Positions 12,646-27,000 are shown, numbered from the stretch's first letter. The stretch is DNA of 64,000 nucleotides from Cloeon dipterum (GCF_949628265.1 NC_088788.1:18166001-18230000), one strand, 5' to 3'. The notes: generated by a model from the letters alone, not told the origin. Numbers and translations: made by a program.

Positions 12646-15600
12646 GTCTCTCTCTTGACGTGTGTGCAATTAAGGTAATTTAAGACGGTGGCAGTCTCAA
12701 ATTGCAGAGTGCACATACGCAGACGTGTGGATGCTTTGAAGTGGCAGCCCTTAAGTTAATTACCAAAATGGCTACTTTGCGGCCCGCCCGCGCCGAATCA
12801 CTTTGCTTAATGGGCCTTTTCCAGACGAGAAGGAAGGTAGAGGCAGGTGCAACGACCAAAAATCAGGAGGAATTACGTTTCCGAGCCGCTAATTTTGAGA
12901 AATTTCTGCATTATGCTATACATTTTTCGGGATTTTGGCCTTTGCGCAGGGGCGAGGCACCCCTGGTGGCGGTGGTGCGGTTTTGCCCGCAGAATTCCAC
13001 TCGTAGGCAAGGTATATGCCAGCAGCCAATCCATCACGCCTGTTTGGAAATTGCGGCACGTCGGCGGCATCAACACTGCTTGCTTTTGCCCGCCGGTGCC
13101 GTGTGTTGTTGCTGCTGCCCGATTCCGTCCATTGTACCAGCGAACCTCAATAAACAGGCACAACAGGCAATTTTTTTCCAACCGCGACTCGGCTGCTTAT
13201 CTCCAGATTCTTTCTACCTTTTCACTTTTCCTAGAATTTTATATTGAAATAGATTACGCTCGATGAATGGCGAGGATGCCTCTTTTATCAAATAAATTTT
13301 CCGTGCAAGGCGCTCACTAATGCGATTATATAGGCGACCCCTTTTCATCATTTTTATTCGCATCGAGGTTTGAACACAATTCTCTCCCCCTCGTCCAATT
13401 TGCGGGAGCAACACACCGGCTTTGATAAAAGCAAAACACGGCGAAAGTCCATCCTGAAAAGGTCCTTGACAAGAGAAATTTCAACTGGAACCAAAGAGGG
13501 CCGTGAAAAATATGGATTCAATTTTGAAAACGATATAATTATTCGAGTAACTGATAAAATAAATCAGATGATTATATAAAAATGTTATAAATAATTAGGG
13601 TGTTAATATAAGTAAGCAATTTCGGTTAGTGTTTCTCTTGGACAAGAATTTTTATTAAGAAATCTGGATGATGGTATTGCAATTACCTTTCCCTCTGTAC
13701 CTGAAAAAACCATTCCAAATATTATTTTTCAAATTATTTATTTCCTAGTTTTCCACTCTTCAAAAAGATTTTGCAACTGAGATATTTTTTCCAGCAATTT
13801 TTTAAATATCTATCCCTGTTATTTCGATCATTGTCACAGTCAAATAAATATGTTTCAAATATACTATAAACTGTCAGCTATGCAAATTATTCATACATAA
13901 ATGCAGAAAGTACATATATACAGCCACATTCTAACTTTTTTTATTTATTTCTTCTGCAAATATTGTTCAATATATTTTAAGTTTAAAAAATATTGCATAA
14001 ATTTTAATTATAAAATAATGCTGTTAAGATATACGTGAAAATGTCTCGAGATCGACTAAAATCTAGTCTTATCCTACGGAAACTATGGGCGTGGTCTCCT
14101 TTAAGGTCGTAAAAACGTTAATTTCTAACTCTTCGAAAATTAAGTCACAAATTGGACCGACTAGCGACTTTACATATATTTCTCACGCCCCTGGCACGGA
14201 GCGAAACCGCCGCCTGATCACATTCGCAAAGGGCCGAGGGAGCGCAGGGTGAGGGAGCCGCGGCGCCAGTTATTAAATTTCCAACTGAAAGAGAAAAGCG
14301 GGGGACCAACAGGCTGCTGCTCGGGCGGCCTGGGGCTCGAGGCAGTCGAACAACTAATTGACTCCCTTTGATCTGGCGCCGCAGGCCGCCTCATTTTTTC
14401 GCCTTCACCTTAAGATTTACGCCGGCCGCATCGAAAATAGATGCCGGGAGGAAGCGATTTTTCTTGCTGCACGCGCGGCCGCGGCCAATTTTCGATGGGC
14501 TTAATTAATAAAGCAACACGGACAGCTGGCGATCAATTAATTTATAATTCGCAACGCGAAAAGCGCGTCGCCTGCAGCGTCGGTGCATGCCAAATCCAAT
14601 TATCGCCGCCGGCGCCCGTCACACATCGCGCTCGCGCTTTATTCAATTTCGGATCACAGAGTCATGCCGAATTCAATTTGCACGCTGAATCGTAAAGCCG
14701 GGCAATTTGCAAATATTGGCTTAAATGGTGCGCAGGAGATTAAGTGCTTTAGAGGGAGTGTGCCAAAGGGCACAAACGCGAATTGTACTTTAAAAAATGC
14801 GACTATTATTTTTAAGCTGGCTCGTAATAAGCATAAATGATAAATACATAGTGCACTTAGAGGTTCATAAAACCCCGCATTTTCCGGTCAGCCACACTGC
14901 CTCGCAAAAATCTGTTTTTTTTTCAACTTATATTCCGCAATTTTTCTCTTTTTACCGAAACAATTGAATTTTCATAGTTGATAATGAATTCAAGATTTTA
15001 AATTTCAAAGGATTTTTGCGCTAAATAGTTGACTAACTCTGTTTTGATGCAAAAAAATGTGTTTTAATGGCAAGTCACTTTGGGCGAAATAACTAATAAA
15101 ATAGCACTTTCCTGAAAAAGCAAGTGACGAAACCGTGTCAACCCCGCCACTCGCCCTCCCTGTGATATAACCTCGCCTCGCAAGCTCTAAATTCCCTAAA
15201 TTCCATCCTTTGTATTGTAAATTTAATTTCAAATTAAGAATTTTTGCTTTTTATTAACACGAGAGTTCTCGAAGGAAAAATGAGGATAACCATAAAATTT
15301 TTAACCTTCTACATTTAAAGGCAAAGTGCTTAAGATGTCTTCCCTTACGAGAAATCAGTTAAGAAAATAAAAAAAATCAACACATGCTCAAAATTTATGA
15401 GGGCACGAAATGCGGCCCAAAACACGAGTTTGGTAAGGTACGAGGGGTGTTTTCGCTTTGTTGGTCGATCGACTGGCAGGCTATTCTATTTGTCACATCC
15501 CCAGAGTGCACGCCGTCTTTTTCGCTCGCACTCACTCACTCTCTCTCAGTCATTCACTCATTCAGTCAATGCTCGGTGGGTGATCAATACGTGCGGCCTC

Positions 15601-16296
15601 CCGCCCGCCCGCCAGCCCACCCACGCTGCATGTTAACAACCCATTTAATGTGTGCCGTCCCACTTTCTGCACACGCAGATTCCGCCGCAACTGCCGCTTT
15701 TCAGCTGATTCGCGCGCCGAGGAGGAAAAATCTCTTTCCGCAACCATATTTCACGTTTGAACCGTGGTAAATAATAAATGTATTTCTTGGAGAAAACACC
15801 TGTTTTGGCTTTTAGCCATTTTATTGTGAAATGTGGCGAATATTTCACAATCATTTTTCTCGTTTTCAGCGGTTTGGCAAAGATCCCATTTTGCGCGGTA
15901 AAAATCTAGAGCCAAATGTGATAAACTCCATGCCAGAAAAGTTGGGGTGAGCTGGAAAATTTATGTTATTTGACAATTTAACGTTACTCCTCTCGGAAAA
16001 ATTACTATCCTGTCGTGATTATCTGACCAAAGGGCGAGATGATTTTAAAAAGCCATAATTTCCAAAGAAAATGCATTATTAAAAATGATTCATCTAATCA
16101 TTCTCTATGGGAAATCGGTTCAAAAATCGTCCACCCCCCTCCTTTAAATATACACTGATTCATTGATTATGAAGAAAATATATGCTTATTTTTAATATTA
16201 AATATCCCACCAATTCAGACGATTTGTTGGCCGAACACACTTAAATAGCATTATGCATCGTTTACGTTTTTTTCAGTCAGGTTGGAACACGCGCCA
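8101..16296. other. Gene-poor region, right part
   Basis: No recognisable gene. AT-rich stretches (8,100-8,750; 13,560-14,060) alternate with GC-richer blocks (10,040-10,220; 12,900-13,130; 14,190-14,650). The last holds several AATTAATT-type homeodomain-like cores beside CpG-rich sequence. A weak candidate terminal exon at 11,788-11,889 (minus strand) is discussed under findings. Otherwise I see only the TC tract and a short CA run near 10,035. Confidence 0.55.
12561..12643. repeat. (TC)~41 microsatellite
   Basis: A long TC dinucleotide tract, with a small interruption (TATG) and a few more TC units to about 12,655. It accounts for the Arg-Glu-repeat open frame on the minus strand here. Confidence 0.97.
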
Positions 16297-16719
16297 ATGG
16301 ATGCGGTAAATCCTAAAGCTGGTCAGTTGTTGAATGATCTGCGCCATATAGCAGATTTGGCCAAGAAACCTAAGGACAAAATATTAAATATTTTCAAGTA
16401 AATTTTACTTTTCATTGTTGGTTTAATTACAGGATCAAATTTACTCAATCATTTGTACCATCTTTTTTCGTTTGTTCTGTGCCAAAATTACCAACAAAGG
16501 GTTTTACATTCAATTTAAATATTTTGCACACACGTTACGTTCCATCACTCACAGTATACACACTTGAATGTTTTTTGGGGATTTAAATTAGAGAAACTCT
16601 GTTTATTATTTTCTTTATTTTTATTTTACGCCCCATCTGTTGCAGGTTGCCGTGTGTACTGTGTTAGGTCTGGGTGAAAAAGGTGCTAGTGTTAGCCGGG
16701 TCCTTTTCAGGGCAAGACT

Positions 16720-17511
16720 ATGGATTTTGAGGGACCCGTAGAAAACCCATTGGAACTGATCTCGAACGGCGCACCTTGGCAGGTGCCGCCAGAGGAAATG
16801 AAAGAATACTGGAGGCATAACCTGGCCCAGTACAAGAGACGCATCATTTTACTGTCCGAAGTGAGAGAGATGGAAATGGCAACGTTGCCATACGCCATGC
16901 TAAAACACATCTTACCTACAGACTTTGTTGCCGGAATTTCCGAGGCACTCTTTAAAAGTACGCACGAAGTCACCTTCAACACGGTCAAAAACTTGGTCAT
17001 CTCCTACTACTGCACGTATGATACGCTCAAGAAGGAGCTGGAGGCATCCGGAAAGCCTCAGCCAAAAGAACTGCCGTCCGTGGTGCTGCACAGGTTGCAA
17101 GAACGGATCAGGCTAGATGGAGACGGTGGCAAAGCGGTGCTCAAGTTTTGGATTGGCACCCTGCCGAAAATATTCGCGCACCACATGGAAAAGTTCAAGT
17201 CGTGGCCGTATAATGAGCAGGCCATCGTCGCCGACACCTTCTTCAGGGTGGCTGGCAATGCCCGTCAGACGGAGCCCACCGAGACGGGACAGCCCCCCTC
17301 GCTTCTCGAGAACAGGCTGGATTCGTTGGCGCAAACGCTTTTGGCACGCGGCTACACACCCTGGAAGAGGAGCCACCGGCGCAGTTACTTGAGGGCCCGT
17401 TTCAGCCCACAGGGTCTATGCTACTACCACAACAAATTCAAGGACAAAGCTCGCGTCTGCGTGCTCGGTTGCACCTACAATAAGGAGCCGCCAAAGCCAG
17501 CTGAAAATTGA
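16720..17511 (+). CDS. Gag-like protein from an LTR retrotransposon, possibly domesticated
   Basis: A single-exon, 263-aa intact ORF. The middle (residues about 115-205) has the helical pattern of arthropod retrotransposon Gag proteins: an L-x2-R-I-R stretch, then a 'FWIGTLP' segment, then an 'A-x-ADTFFRVA' segment. A Cys-His knuckle-like motif near the C-terminus (about 237-254) reads C-x2-H-x9-C-x4-C. Such Gags form capsids and bind nucleic acid. No protease, reverse transcriptase or integrase frame follows, and I see no paired LTRs. The start is the first Met of the open frame, 9 nt after a possible splice acceptor (TTTTCAG, ending 16,710), so a 5' non-coding exon is possible. An AATAAA lies at 17,703-17,708, about 190 nt past the stop. 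The frame is GC-richer than its surroundings. It is either a recent gag-only remnant or a domesticated gene. Confidence 0.7.
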   Translation: MDFEGPVENPLELISNGAPWQVPPEEMKEYWRHNLAQYKRRIILLSEVREMEMATLPYAMLKHILPTDFVAGISEALFKSTHEVTFNTVKNLVISYYCTYDTLKKELEASGKPQPKELPSVVLHRLQERIRLDGDGGKAVLKFWIGTLPKIFAHHMEKFKSWPYNEQAIVADTFFRVAGNARQTEPTETGQPPSLLENRLDSLAQTLLARGYTPWKRSHRRSYLRARFSPQGLCYYHNKFKDKARVCVLGCTYNKEPPKPAEN

Positions 17512-20500
17512 ATCGCAAGAATGCCCTACTTTTGAATAATTTGATAGACACCTGTGATGTGTACAAGTTTGTCAAGACACTGCTTGAATTAATTTCCAGT
17601 GAAACTTCTATTTTATAATTTTATTATTAGTAGAACTGATCGCCATTTCTTGCTTTCAAACTGTCTATTTAATGTATAAATTATTGTATTGACCATTGCA
17701 AGAATAAACGAGAATAATTAATTAAATTGCTCAAATTTCGTGTGTACCAAACTTTTTATGTCCAAATAAACAGAGATGAATGTTAACTGTACGAGAAATA
17801 GGGATTTAAAATTTTTCTCTTAAGTTTCCACTCGTCATAAGCAGGTTTGGGGATTGTAGAAGGTTTTCGAGCCATTTTTACGCTGACGTTTTTCGATTTT
17901 TTTTCATGCCAAAATTATTACATATTCATGAGGTTGCCATTAGTTGCTTTTTCCTAAAATTTTCCTAAATATCATATTTACACCACAAAATTCACACTAG
18001 ACAAAAAGACGCTTTAAAGGTGTTTTTCAGATGGTTTACGGCAGTTTCAAATGGTTTTTGGCTAAGGAGGTTTTTTTAGCGTTAAAAACCCTAAAAATTG
18101 GGGGATGCCTCTATATTCTCTGCCGAAAAGTAGTCCTAACTCGCTATAAAACACTAGGTCGTCTTAAATTCCCAGGCCTAATCAAACGAAATCAACTTCA
18201 ATCAACTCTGTGCAGAGTAGAACAATTTCGATAAACAAATAAATCACCATTGAACCTGAAACTCGTCATCTGGCCTTTTTATGACCAAACATATTTCCTC
18301 AAATTTCCCTCTATTATCGATTGTCAGACCTCTTTAGTTCGACGTCGTTCGTCGTCGCTCTATGAGGTTGGGTTGAACCAAAATCTCGAGTTTCTCACGC
18401 CACGCGCCCTCCATTTCGCCGTGATTGGCAGGCAAGGTGTGCAAATAATAAAAGATGCTAGAGTTGGAAGGGAAAAATGATAATGCCTGCAGGGGAAAGA
18501 GCCCTGTGGCAATAAAAATAGGGGTTGCCTTAATAAAGGAGCACTCGCGCCATAAATAGGCCGCTGTTTTTTATTGCGTTCGCCCGGCAGCAGCCCTCTC
18601 AATAAAGCTGGTCGTTTTATAGGTCAAATGTCAACCGGCTCGATGGAATGAGATGTGTGATTGCTCGTATTTTTCCATCTTACTTATTTGTCTTCCAGCT
18701 GCACGAGCGGACAAATCACGACAGGCCTGTTTTCTTTTCCCTCTCGGTCTTGCTATTGGTTTAGATTTTTCACTCGCTTTCATGAGAGTTTGCTCGTCTG
18801 ACAATGCGTTAAACCATAAAAATATTATCCAGTTCGCGTTTGAATATTTTTTGTGCTTTTGACCATCAGCTCCATCCTAATTAGATTCAATAAAGAAAAT
18901 ATAAATGATTTCGTAAATCATAAATTTAATTTTTTCATTCAAATAATTTGTATTGCTTGTTTAACACTCACGCAACGCTAAAAATTGGCTAACCGAAACC
19001 GCAAGTCAAGGAAAAAATTCATTCAATCTGCCAAACAACACATGATGAAGCAAGACTTTCTTGTTGGATCGTGTTTCTCGCCCGCACCACTTCGCATATC
19101 TGAACCAACAAAACGCTTTGATATTGATTTTTTAGATTGAAGGCTCAAGGGGGAAGGCGAGGACATTTGTGGCCTTGTTAAATTAAATTAATTGAAGAGC
19201 ACTGGACCGGACCTTTTTCTGGACGAGGCCTATCCTACAAACGCAACAAAGGCTCCGTGAGCTGGCTGGGTTTCCTTTAGCTACAACATGTAAAAAACCA
19301 GGGACGAATTAAAAAAGTTTGGAGCAATTTTTCTATCAGCTTATACAGCCTAAAATATTTAAGTCTCGTTCGTTTCCATTTTGAAACGTGATTACACTAT
19401 GTAGACCGCCGTGAAATTATATTTTCAAAAAGCAATTTACGAGACACTCGCAACGCGACTGATTAATTGTGCAAGTTTGTGGTGCAGAAATTGCGAGTCA
19501 CCGTCCGCGACGGCGCGCTTCGAGCTGCGTGATTTATTTAGAAAACTTTATTAAAAAGTGCGGTTGAACGGCCGGGGGCGCAAAAAGTCGGCTTTTGCGG
19601 TCGCAGAGCATCAGGGGTGCGCGGATTTGCGACGAATATCGGTTTGCTATCTCATCCCTCCTTAAGCTGGTGAGTATTAAAACCCGGAGCTCTGATCCTG
19701 CTGCGCGGCATTAAATGCTGAAAACACGCCGTAAAGTTGTTTCTTTTCTACCACCGGAAATTGAAATTCTTTCTCGCCTGCATTCTAATTAAGCGATGTA
19801 ATAATAATGCATCACGCTCCACATAGCGGCTACACTGGTTGCATAACTCTGCCGCGAAAATTGAATTTTATGACACCGCGTAAAATGGACGCAGCGTTTG
19901 CATAATTTCAAATGAATCCAGTACATTTATCGACCTCTCTGCGCAAAGTTTGGTGATTTTCTAACCAGAAAAAGTTGTGCTTTAATAAATACAAATTGGA
20001 AACTAATCTTTGCGATATTTCTCATCTGAATCATTTTCTTGTCCCTTTGCTACAAATTTACTTTGACTGAGCTGAAAAGGAATCTATTTCTAACTCGACG
20101 TTTTAGTTTTTAGTGAAACCACGAACAATGGTGGAAAATTTTGTATTCATCGATTCTAGCGAATTTTTTAGATTTTAAGAAGATGGCACAACATGACCAA
20201 ATTTATTGAAAAATATAGATTTTGTCTAATTTGACTGATATTTGGCTAGTAGACATTTTTCATTGAAAAAACGATCGATGGGCTATTATTTACGACTTGG
20301 AAAAAACTTCCATAGTGGTTCGCTAAATCTAAATTTCCTAGGAAAGCTTCAAAACTCGGAAACTCCGTCAAATCAAAATTTCCTTGTGAGAGTTAATAAA
20401 CAATAATATAGAGTCTTTAAAGAGGCCTTTAAAGATATAACAAGGCTGCTCTCGAAGGAGTAGTAATTCAAGGAATATCAAACGAATCAATATCTTACTC

Positions 20501-21019
20501 TTTTCCTTCCACTCCACTGAAAATTATGCACATACAAGTTGCCGTCCGTTCTGCTCTCTTATTGATTGGCAGTGAAATTAAAGGTGCCAAATGAATATTC
20601 ACTGCCGAGGCGTCTTCTCGATCTAAAAGGAAGACTGAACTCTCTCCCCGGGGCTCCATTCCGCCTTCTATTTACCTCCGAATTTTATTTGCTCGGGGAA
20701 CAAAAAGCGAGCAGGCGTCAATTGCATGATTTCGCTCGGTCGGTCGCCCGCCACCGTCGTGTTTGCCCGTGGGCCATCCCACTCGATTTGCGGGATGGCT
20801 GGTCAAAGAAGTGACGCAAAAGTGGGGCATGCACCGACTCGAGCATTGTATTCCCGCACATGAATCCTGCCGCCAGATTTAAACGCGTGTTGCTTCACAG
20901 ATAGAAAAAATCGATGATAATTCTATTGGAATAACATATTAAATTATCAAATAAATATTTTCACAACCTGCCACCAATTATATTTTGTTAAGGACTTGAA
21001 TTTAATTTTTCTGTTTCAG
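17512..21019. other. Intergenic region / dystrobrevin 5' region
   Basis: About 3.5 kb with no recognised coding exon. A strong splice donor (CTG|GTGAGT) ends a GC-rich block at 19,669 and could close a 5' non-coding exon of dystrobrevin, whose first coding exon has an acceptor at 21,018-21,019. No promoter motif was convincing. Confidence 0.4.
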
Positions 21020-21056
21020 GCTGGAGGTTCTAGACAGCGAGGTTTGGCTGGCTGAA

Positions 21057-24000
21057 ATGGCCGCCGAGGTGGCCGCCGTGGAGAGCAGCGCCGGCCACCG
21101 GCAGCTCATTCAGGAGATGCGGGCTCAAAATCTGGACATGATCCGCTTCGCCTCTTACAGGACCGCCTGCAAACTGCGTTACGTACAAAAGAAAACGAAC
21201 CGTAAGCCTAAACATTAAGTAGCGATTTTCTTTCCATTAATTTGCCTGGTCTTTGGTTCCTAAAGGAGCTGTAATGTCAAATTATCTTTTTTGATCTCGT
21301 CAAAATTAAATTATTTTCGATGAATGGATAAACCTCAAGACTATTTTAGTAACGAGAATAAAGAATTTAACGAATTTAATTAACACCCCCTTAAAAAATA
21401 TGAAGGTAGGAAAATCTTAAATTTGATTCGTTGTGCGTTTTTTTAAATCTTTTTTTACAGCTTCATGAGAGAGTTTTTTGCCGTTCTAGAACTCCAAAAA
21501 CGGTTTCAGACGAAAGTGTTACATTTGAGACCAACAGGAAACATTATTTTGACCAACTTTAGTTTCCAACCACTTTAAAAATCAAGCATTGCCAAACACT
21601 GCCACTATTTAAACCGAAAGTGGCGTTATAAAGATAAATCAACGAAAAACTTGCCAAATTCCATTTTATTTCTCACAAAATAATCTTCCTCGCGTCCACT
21701 CGAGTTCAGAGGAATAAATATTAAACTGAGAAAGAAAGAGAGAGGAGCCACAACAACTCAAAAAGATTTACGCCCGCGTGTCGGACTGACATTTACGGCC
21801 GCGCGCCAGAAATAAAGCTCTTTTAAGCGCTCAAGACGCAGCTGATAAGTCGAATAATCACGCTCTCGTTCGGTAGTGCACATCATCGACATTTGGAACG
21901 TTATCGAAGCCTTTCGGGAGCATGGCCTAAACACTTTGGAGCCCCAGGCTGAGGTCAACGTGTCCCGGCTGGAGACGCTACTGTCCAGCCTGCTGCACAA
22001 CCTGAACAAGAGACTGCCGGCGCCACAACAGGTGCAGGTCGACGCGTGCTCCTCTCTTTTGCTCAACTGGCTGCTCGCCGCGTACTCTGTGTAAGTAGTT
22101 TAGGGTTGTCACCTGACACCTTTTGTTTGAATATTTGAGAAAATTGAGAAAAAATGGCTTTCTTTTCAGTCATATAAGAAAAAACAGGGTTGCATTTTGT
22201 TACCACTGGATAGGATTTATTGTACTTATTTTAATAAAATAGCCCGCAAACTGCAGTATCCAATTTTTTTAAATGTTCACAAGGATGTGTAGAATAAATT
22301 ATTTTGTCGACAATTATAGTCGATAATTTTAATCGGTGTCTTGAAGCTAAACAATCTGTTTAATATACGAGTTCGTAACGTGCAAACGGAACCCTGAGAA
22401 ACAAACGGAACCCCGGCTGTCAAATATCGTCTCCTATTCTTTCTTTGCGTTTTATTAAAATCGAGATCCGCATGATGATCCTACTGTCCGCAACAGAGCG
22501 CCCTGTGGCCGTTATTGTGCCCACCAGGCCCAGACTGCCGCTCGAGGGGCGAAATATTCATTAAAATTCTGTGCTGCCGTGTCATGGGGGCTGTCAGATC
22601 AGCAGATATGGACCAATGCGGCACCACGAAGTGAAACTAATTTCTGATTGCAGAGAAAATGTGGGTCGCATCAGAGTCTTCTCAATTAAGGTCGCGTTAG
22701 CCACCATGTGCGCCGGCAAGTTGATGGATAAATTACGATGTAAGCAGAGTGCAAATTAATTAGCTATCGATCTCATCGGCGCTCTTTTCCTCGTAGATAT
22801 TTTCTCGCAAATTTCCGACGGCAACGGCCACATGCTGCAGATACGCTTCGCAGAGTATTTGCAGGAGGTGCTGGCGCTGCCCGCTGCCGTCTACGAGTCG
22901 CCCTCGTTCAGCTACTCGGACATGCTTGAAACTTCCATTTTCAACGGGGTGAGTGCAAAATAAATAAGAGTATTTCAAGCTTTGAAATATTTGTTCCCCT
23001 TTGAATAAATTGATGAAGCTTTGATTGAGTAAAATCCACTCAATTCTGTTTTATATATTGTTGAGACAGTGCAACATTTTTAGAAAAAATAGTAATCAAG
23101 AAAAAAATACAAATTTTTTTAGTTTTAAAGAATAATTTTGCTCTCAGGCGTCGAAGGTGACGGTGAACGACTTCTTAGATGTGATGATGTCTGACCCAGG
23201 ACCGCACAGTCTCGTTTGGCTGCCCCTGTTACATAGACTAGCAAGTGTGGAACAAGGTAATCACCTCGTCTGCTGCTCCATTTTTCCTCTCATTACGCCG
23301 ATCATTGCATAACATTTTGCGGGTTCTCATTGTCATTTTAACGGGAGCCCGTAGAAGGGCAAATGCCACAATTTAAGCCTTTGAAGTGTCGGCTCAAGTC
23401 GCCACTGCTTGCGTTAGTCGCGTGCCGCCGCCCAGCCACTTAACATTGCGAACGGCCTCGTTTGTGACCGAGCAATCATGTTTCCAGTGGTCCATCCCAT
23501 GATTTGTGATGCGTGTCAGAGGGACAACTTCACCGGGTTCAGATACCGGTGCCAGAAATGCCACAACTACAACCTTTGCCAAGACTGTTTCTGGAGAGGC
23601 AGAATTTCGGGCCAGCACACCAACGAACACGAAGTCAAGGAGTACACGAGTTACGTGAGTGAATTGAAATTGAAATTTATTGCGATCTTGTTTTGACACT
23701 ATTTTTCCTTGAAGTCGCCGAGCAAGCAAATCGGCCATTCGCTGAGAAAGTCGTTCAGGTGCGTTCCTGAGAAGGGCCGGAACAACATTCCAAGATTTCC
23801 CGACGAGCCCGAGAAAACCCTCAATCTTTCGCACATTGTGTAAGAAAATCGTTTGTCTGATCTTGAACTTGGAGTTTTATTTATATGTTCCCTTTCTGCT
23901 GCAGTCCTCCATCACCTCTGCCAACTCACAATGGATTTCCAGAAGGCTCCTCATTTTCCGGAGCCTTTGACGTCGGTTCTATGGACAGCAGATCCACACA

Positions 24001-27000
24001 TAGAAGGTATTATTTCAGGTTTGAAATACACATTGTTGACACCCTGTTGGCATGGATCCTACGATTTTGACGGTGTTATTACGCTTGAAAGATAATTTCA
24101 ATCGACTATCGTGATTCATATCTTTTGAATAATATTTAAGCTCTGCTTGTGATTTGAGCAAATCTTGAGAGTATATTCTTGTAATCTGGGAAGTCTGTTT
24201 CCTAGAATAGTTTTAATTTGACTGTTTCACAGTTATCATATTTTTTTACGCAAAAAATATAGTTAAAAAAGTAATTTTTAAAAGATTTTGTTTCCTCAAT
24301 AAATTCTACTCCTCAGAAAAAATTATCAGTTGCAGGATTTTGTGCGCTGGTGACTGAAACTTCCCGAAGTAAAATTGGCACATGTTTAAAAATACTAAAA
24401 ACATAAAATTTTGTAACTGGAAAAGGACAAGACAAGAAATTCAAATATTTATTCAAGAGCGCGAACATGTTAACTGGAAGTTCACTGAACAGAACGAAAA
24501 AGGCCTGAAGTAATCAAAATAGGACCAACAATAAAAATTCCAGTTTTGTGAATTTTTTTCTAAAATTTACATCGCTCGACGATATTTTTTGCAGATTTCG
24601 ATTCCTCTTGTCAAGATCTATCCAACGGTGTCTGAAACGTTTTGGGGAACTCTTTGTTGAGAATTAAATAAAGATTTTCGTTTAGTGTAGTTCAAAGTAG
24701 CTTAAAAAATTATCTGGCTGAGATCTCTAAATATTTCCGTTTTAACTAATGATCCAGTCTTTTTGTTTTTAAATATTAACCATAAATTTATCGGCAGTTT
24801 CAGCCCTCTGTGCTCAAGTCCAAGCAAATACAACACAACGTCACTGGACTCGGCTCGCCTGGACGACGAACACAAGTTGATTGCCCGGTACGCAGCTAGG
24901 CTGGCTGCCGAGGCTCGCTCGGCTGTGAGTATCGCTCCAATCGTTTCATTTTACTATTGAATGTCTCATTGGGTTGTAAATATAACGAATTTTTGTCGCC
25001 TTGGCACACTAACACACCAGAGTAGTTTTGGCTTGTCTGAAAGAAAACCGAAAAAGCTCAATGTGCACATTTTTGTGAGTGTTTTCTTATCACTGGAACT
25101 AACTCATGATTGGTCTCTCCTTCTCTCTCACTCAAGTCGCAACACATTCAATGGATTATGCCTCTTCACGATTTCATAGTACGTAAGCAAAGCACAAACA
25201 CACACATATCCCATAGTCAGCACAATTTTTTTCTTGATCATCCTGCCTGCTTTAGAACTCATATCCCACTGGCCTAAGTCATTGTTCAATTTTGTTACTG
25301 GAGTTTCAGCTAGCTGAGTGTTTCAAGAAATTCGAAATTTCCGCTTTGAAACAGTCTCTTTTGCAGAACCGAGCGCCCTCCGAAGCCAACCTGAGTCTGG
25401 ACACCAGCAGAGCTCAGCGGGAACTGATTCAGCAGCTGGAGTCCAAGAACAGGGAAATTATGAGAGAAATCGCCAGACTAAGGTAATTCAAATGCACCGC
25501 ATCAAAAGGGAAATATTTTAATCACTATTTTATGCGTCAGAAGACAACAGGAGTTGGAAACGGCTGGGATGAACGCCAGTGCTGAAGAGAATCCTGCTTT
25601 GATGGCTGAACTAAGGGCTCTCAGACAGCGGAAGGGAGAGCTCGAGGGCCACTTGACAGCCTTGCAGGATTCCAGAAGGCAACTCATGGTGCAGCTTGAG
25701 GGTCTGATGAAACTTCTGAAGGTATGTTAGGTCGTTAAACCCGAGAAGCAGAGAATTGTTGCATATAATTATCTCTATTGTTCCATTTATGAGAGGTGCC
25801 AAATATTTTTACTTTTAAAATGCTTTCATGTACATGAGATGCCGTTCGTTTTGACGCGCAAAATTGGCATGAGGTAAAGCAAACTTAACTAACTCACACC
25901 TGAAATCGATTCTTTACTAGTAGAGTACGTTATAAAATTTACCCACAAAATATTCAATTTTACGGGTTTTACGGGACAGTTTTGGAAAACTTTGAGACGT
26001 TGAATCTCACCTCACCATTTTCAAATTAAATCGTGCTTTGTATTCCCCGTAGAGCCCGATCAAAGTCACTACTGTTAATAACGGTTTCTAATTGAATTTA
26101 TGGAAATGAGCTTAGGTGGCTTTTGGGAATTTTGAAAATTTTGAAAATGTTCTTAAAAGTTGTTACATGCCATGTGTGAAAATTTCAGATGTTTTTTTTC
26201 TAAACATTACGCCTTAATACTTGCAAAACACGAATTTCACGACTTTTCCGCGTTTTGAAAATATTTCCAATTCCAAAAATTAGGTTGGAACGATCAGAAT
26301 TGCAAAAACTACCCACCGTTACACTCGTCTTGACCTCTCTTGCTGACAAGCTGAAGAATTTAGGGGTTGCTTACCCTCCTCCTTCAATAATATCGTTGAT
26401 TTTGTACACCCTAAAAATTTAAATGAGGAAACTGGTCAAATTATTTGACTTAATGAGTTTCATTTATATGTTTTTTTAAATTACAAATGTTCGACTTTCA
26501 TCTGTTTTGTGGGGAAAACATAGACCGATTTCTGGTGTAAATTTCGTTGAGTTTGCTTGATCTCATGCCAATTTTTTCAGCCGACCCAAAACATTTTGTC
26601 TGCTGCTTTTTTATTTTTTGAAACCAAATCATTCCCTATCAGCAGGATAATATTATTAATGACTCTGATATAATTCGAGTAAAATTAATGACGGACCAAA
26701 TTGCAGAACCACCAACCATCGCCCCGTTCGACGCCAAACTCGTCGCCGCGGTCGACCAAGTCTCCGCCGCTGCCGACCAGCGGCATGCCAATGACGGGCA
26801 GCCTTCCATCGTCGTCGTCGCGCTCGGCGCCGGCCACACCGGGCGTGCTGTCCAGCTCGATGAGCTCAATGAACACCGTCGGGCCTGGCGGCATGGCCGA
26901 CTCGCTGGCTGGGGACGTGCGGAGCGCCTTCGGAGGTCAGCAGGGCCCGCCGCCGCCGCAGCGCAGCCTGCGCAACGACCTGCTGGTGGCCGCCGACTCA

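Noticed and set aside
16297-16401. 34-codon ORF upstream of the gag-like gene, flanked by an acceptor and a donor
   Set aside because: None of the acceptors I tried before 16,720 joins it in frame to the gag ORF without a stop. It may be 5' UTR sequence but is not supported as coding.
20566-20814. 82-codon ORF upstream of dystrobrevin
   Set aside because: No family resemblance, no splice sites that would join it to dystrobrevin, and length within chance for this composition.
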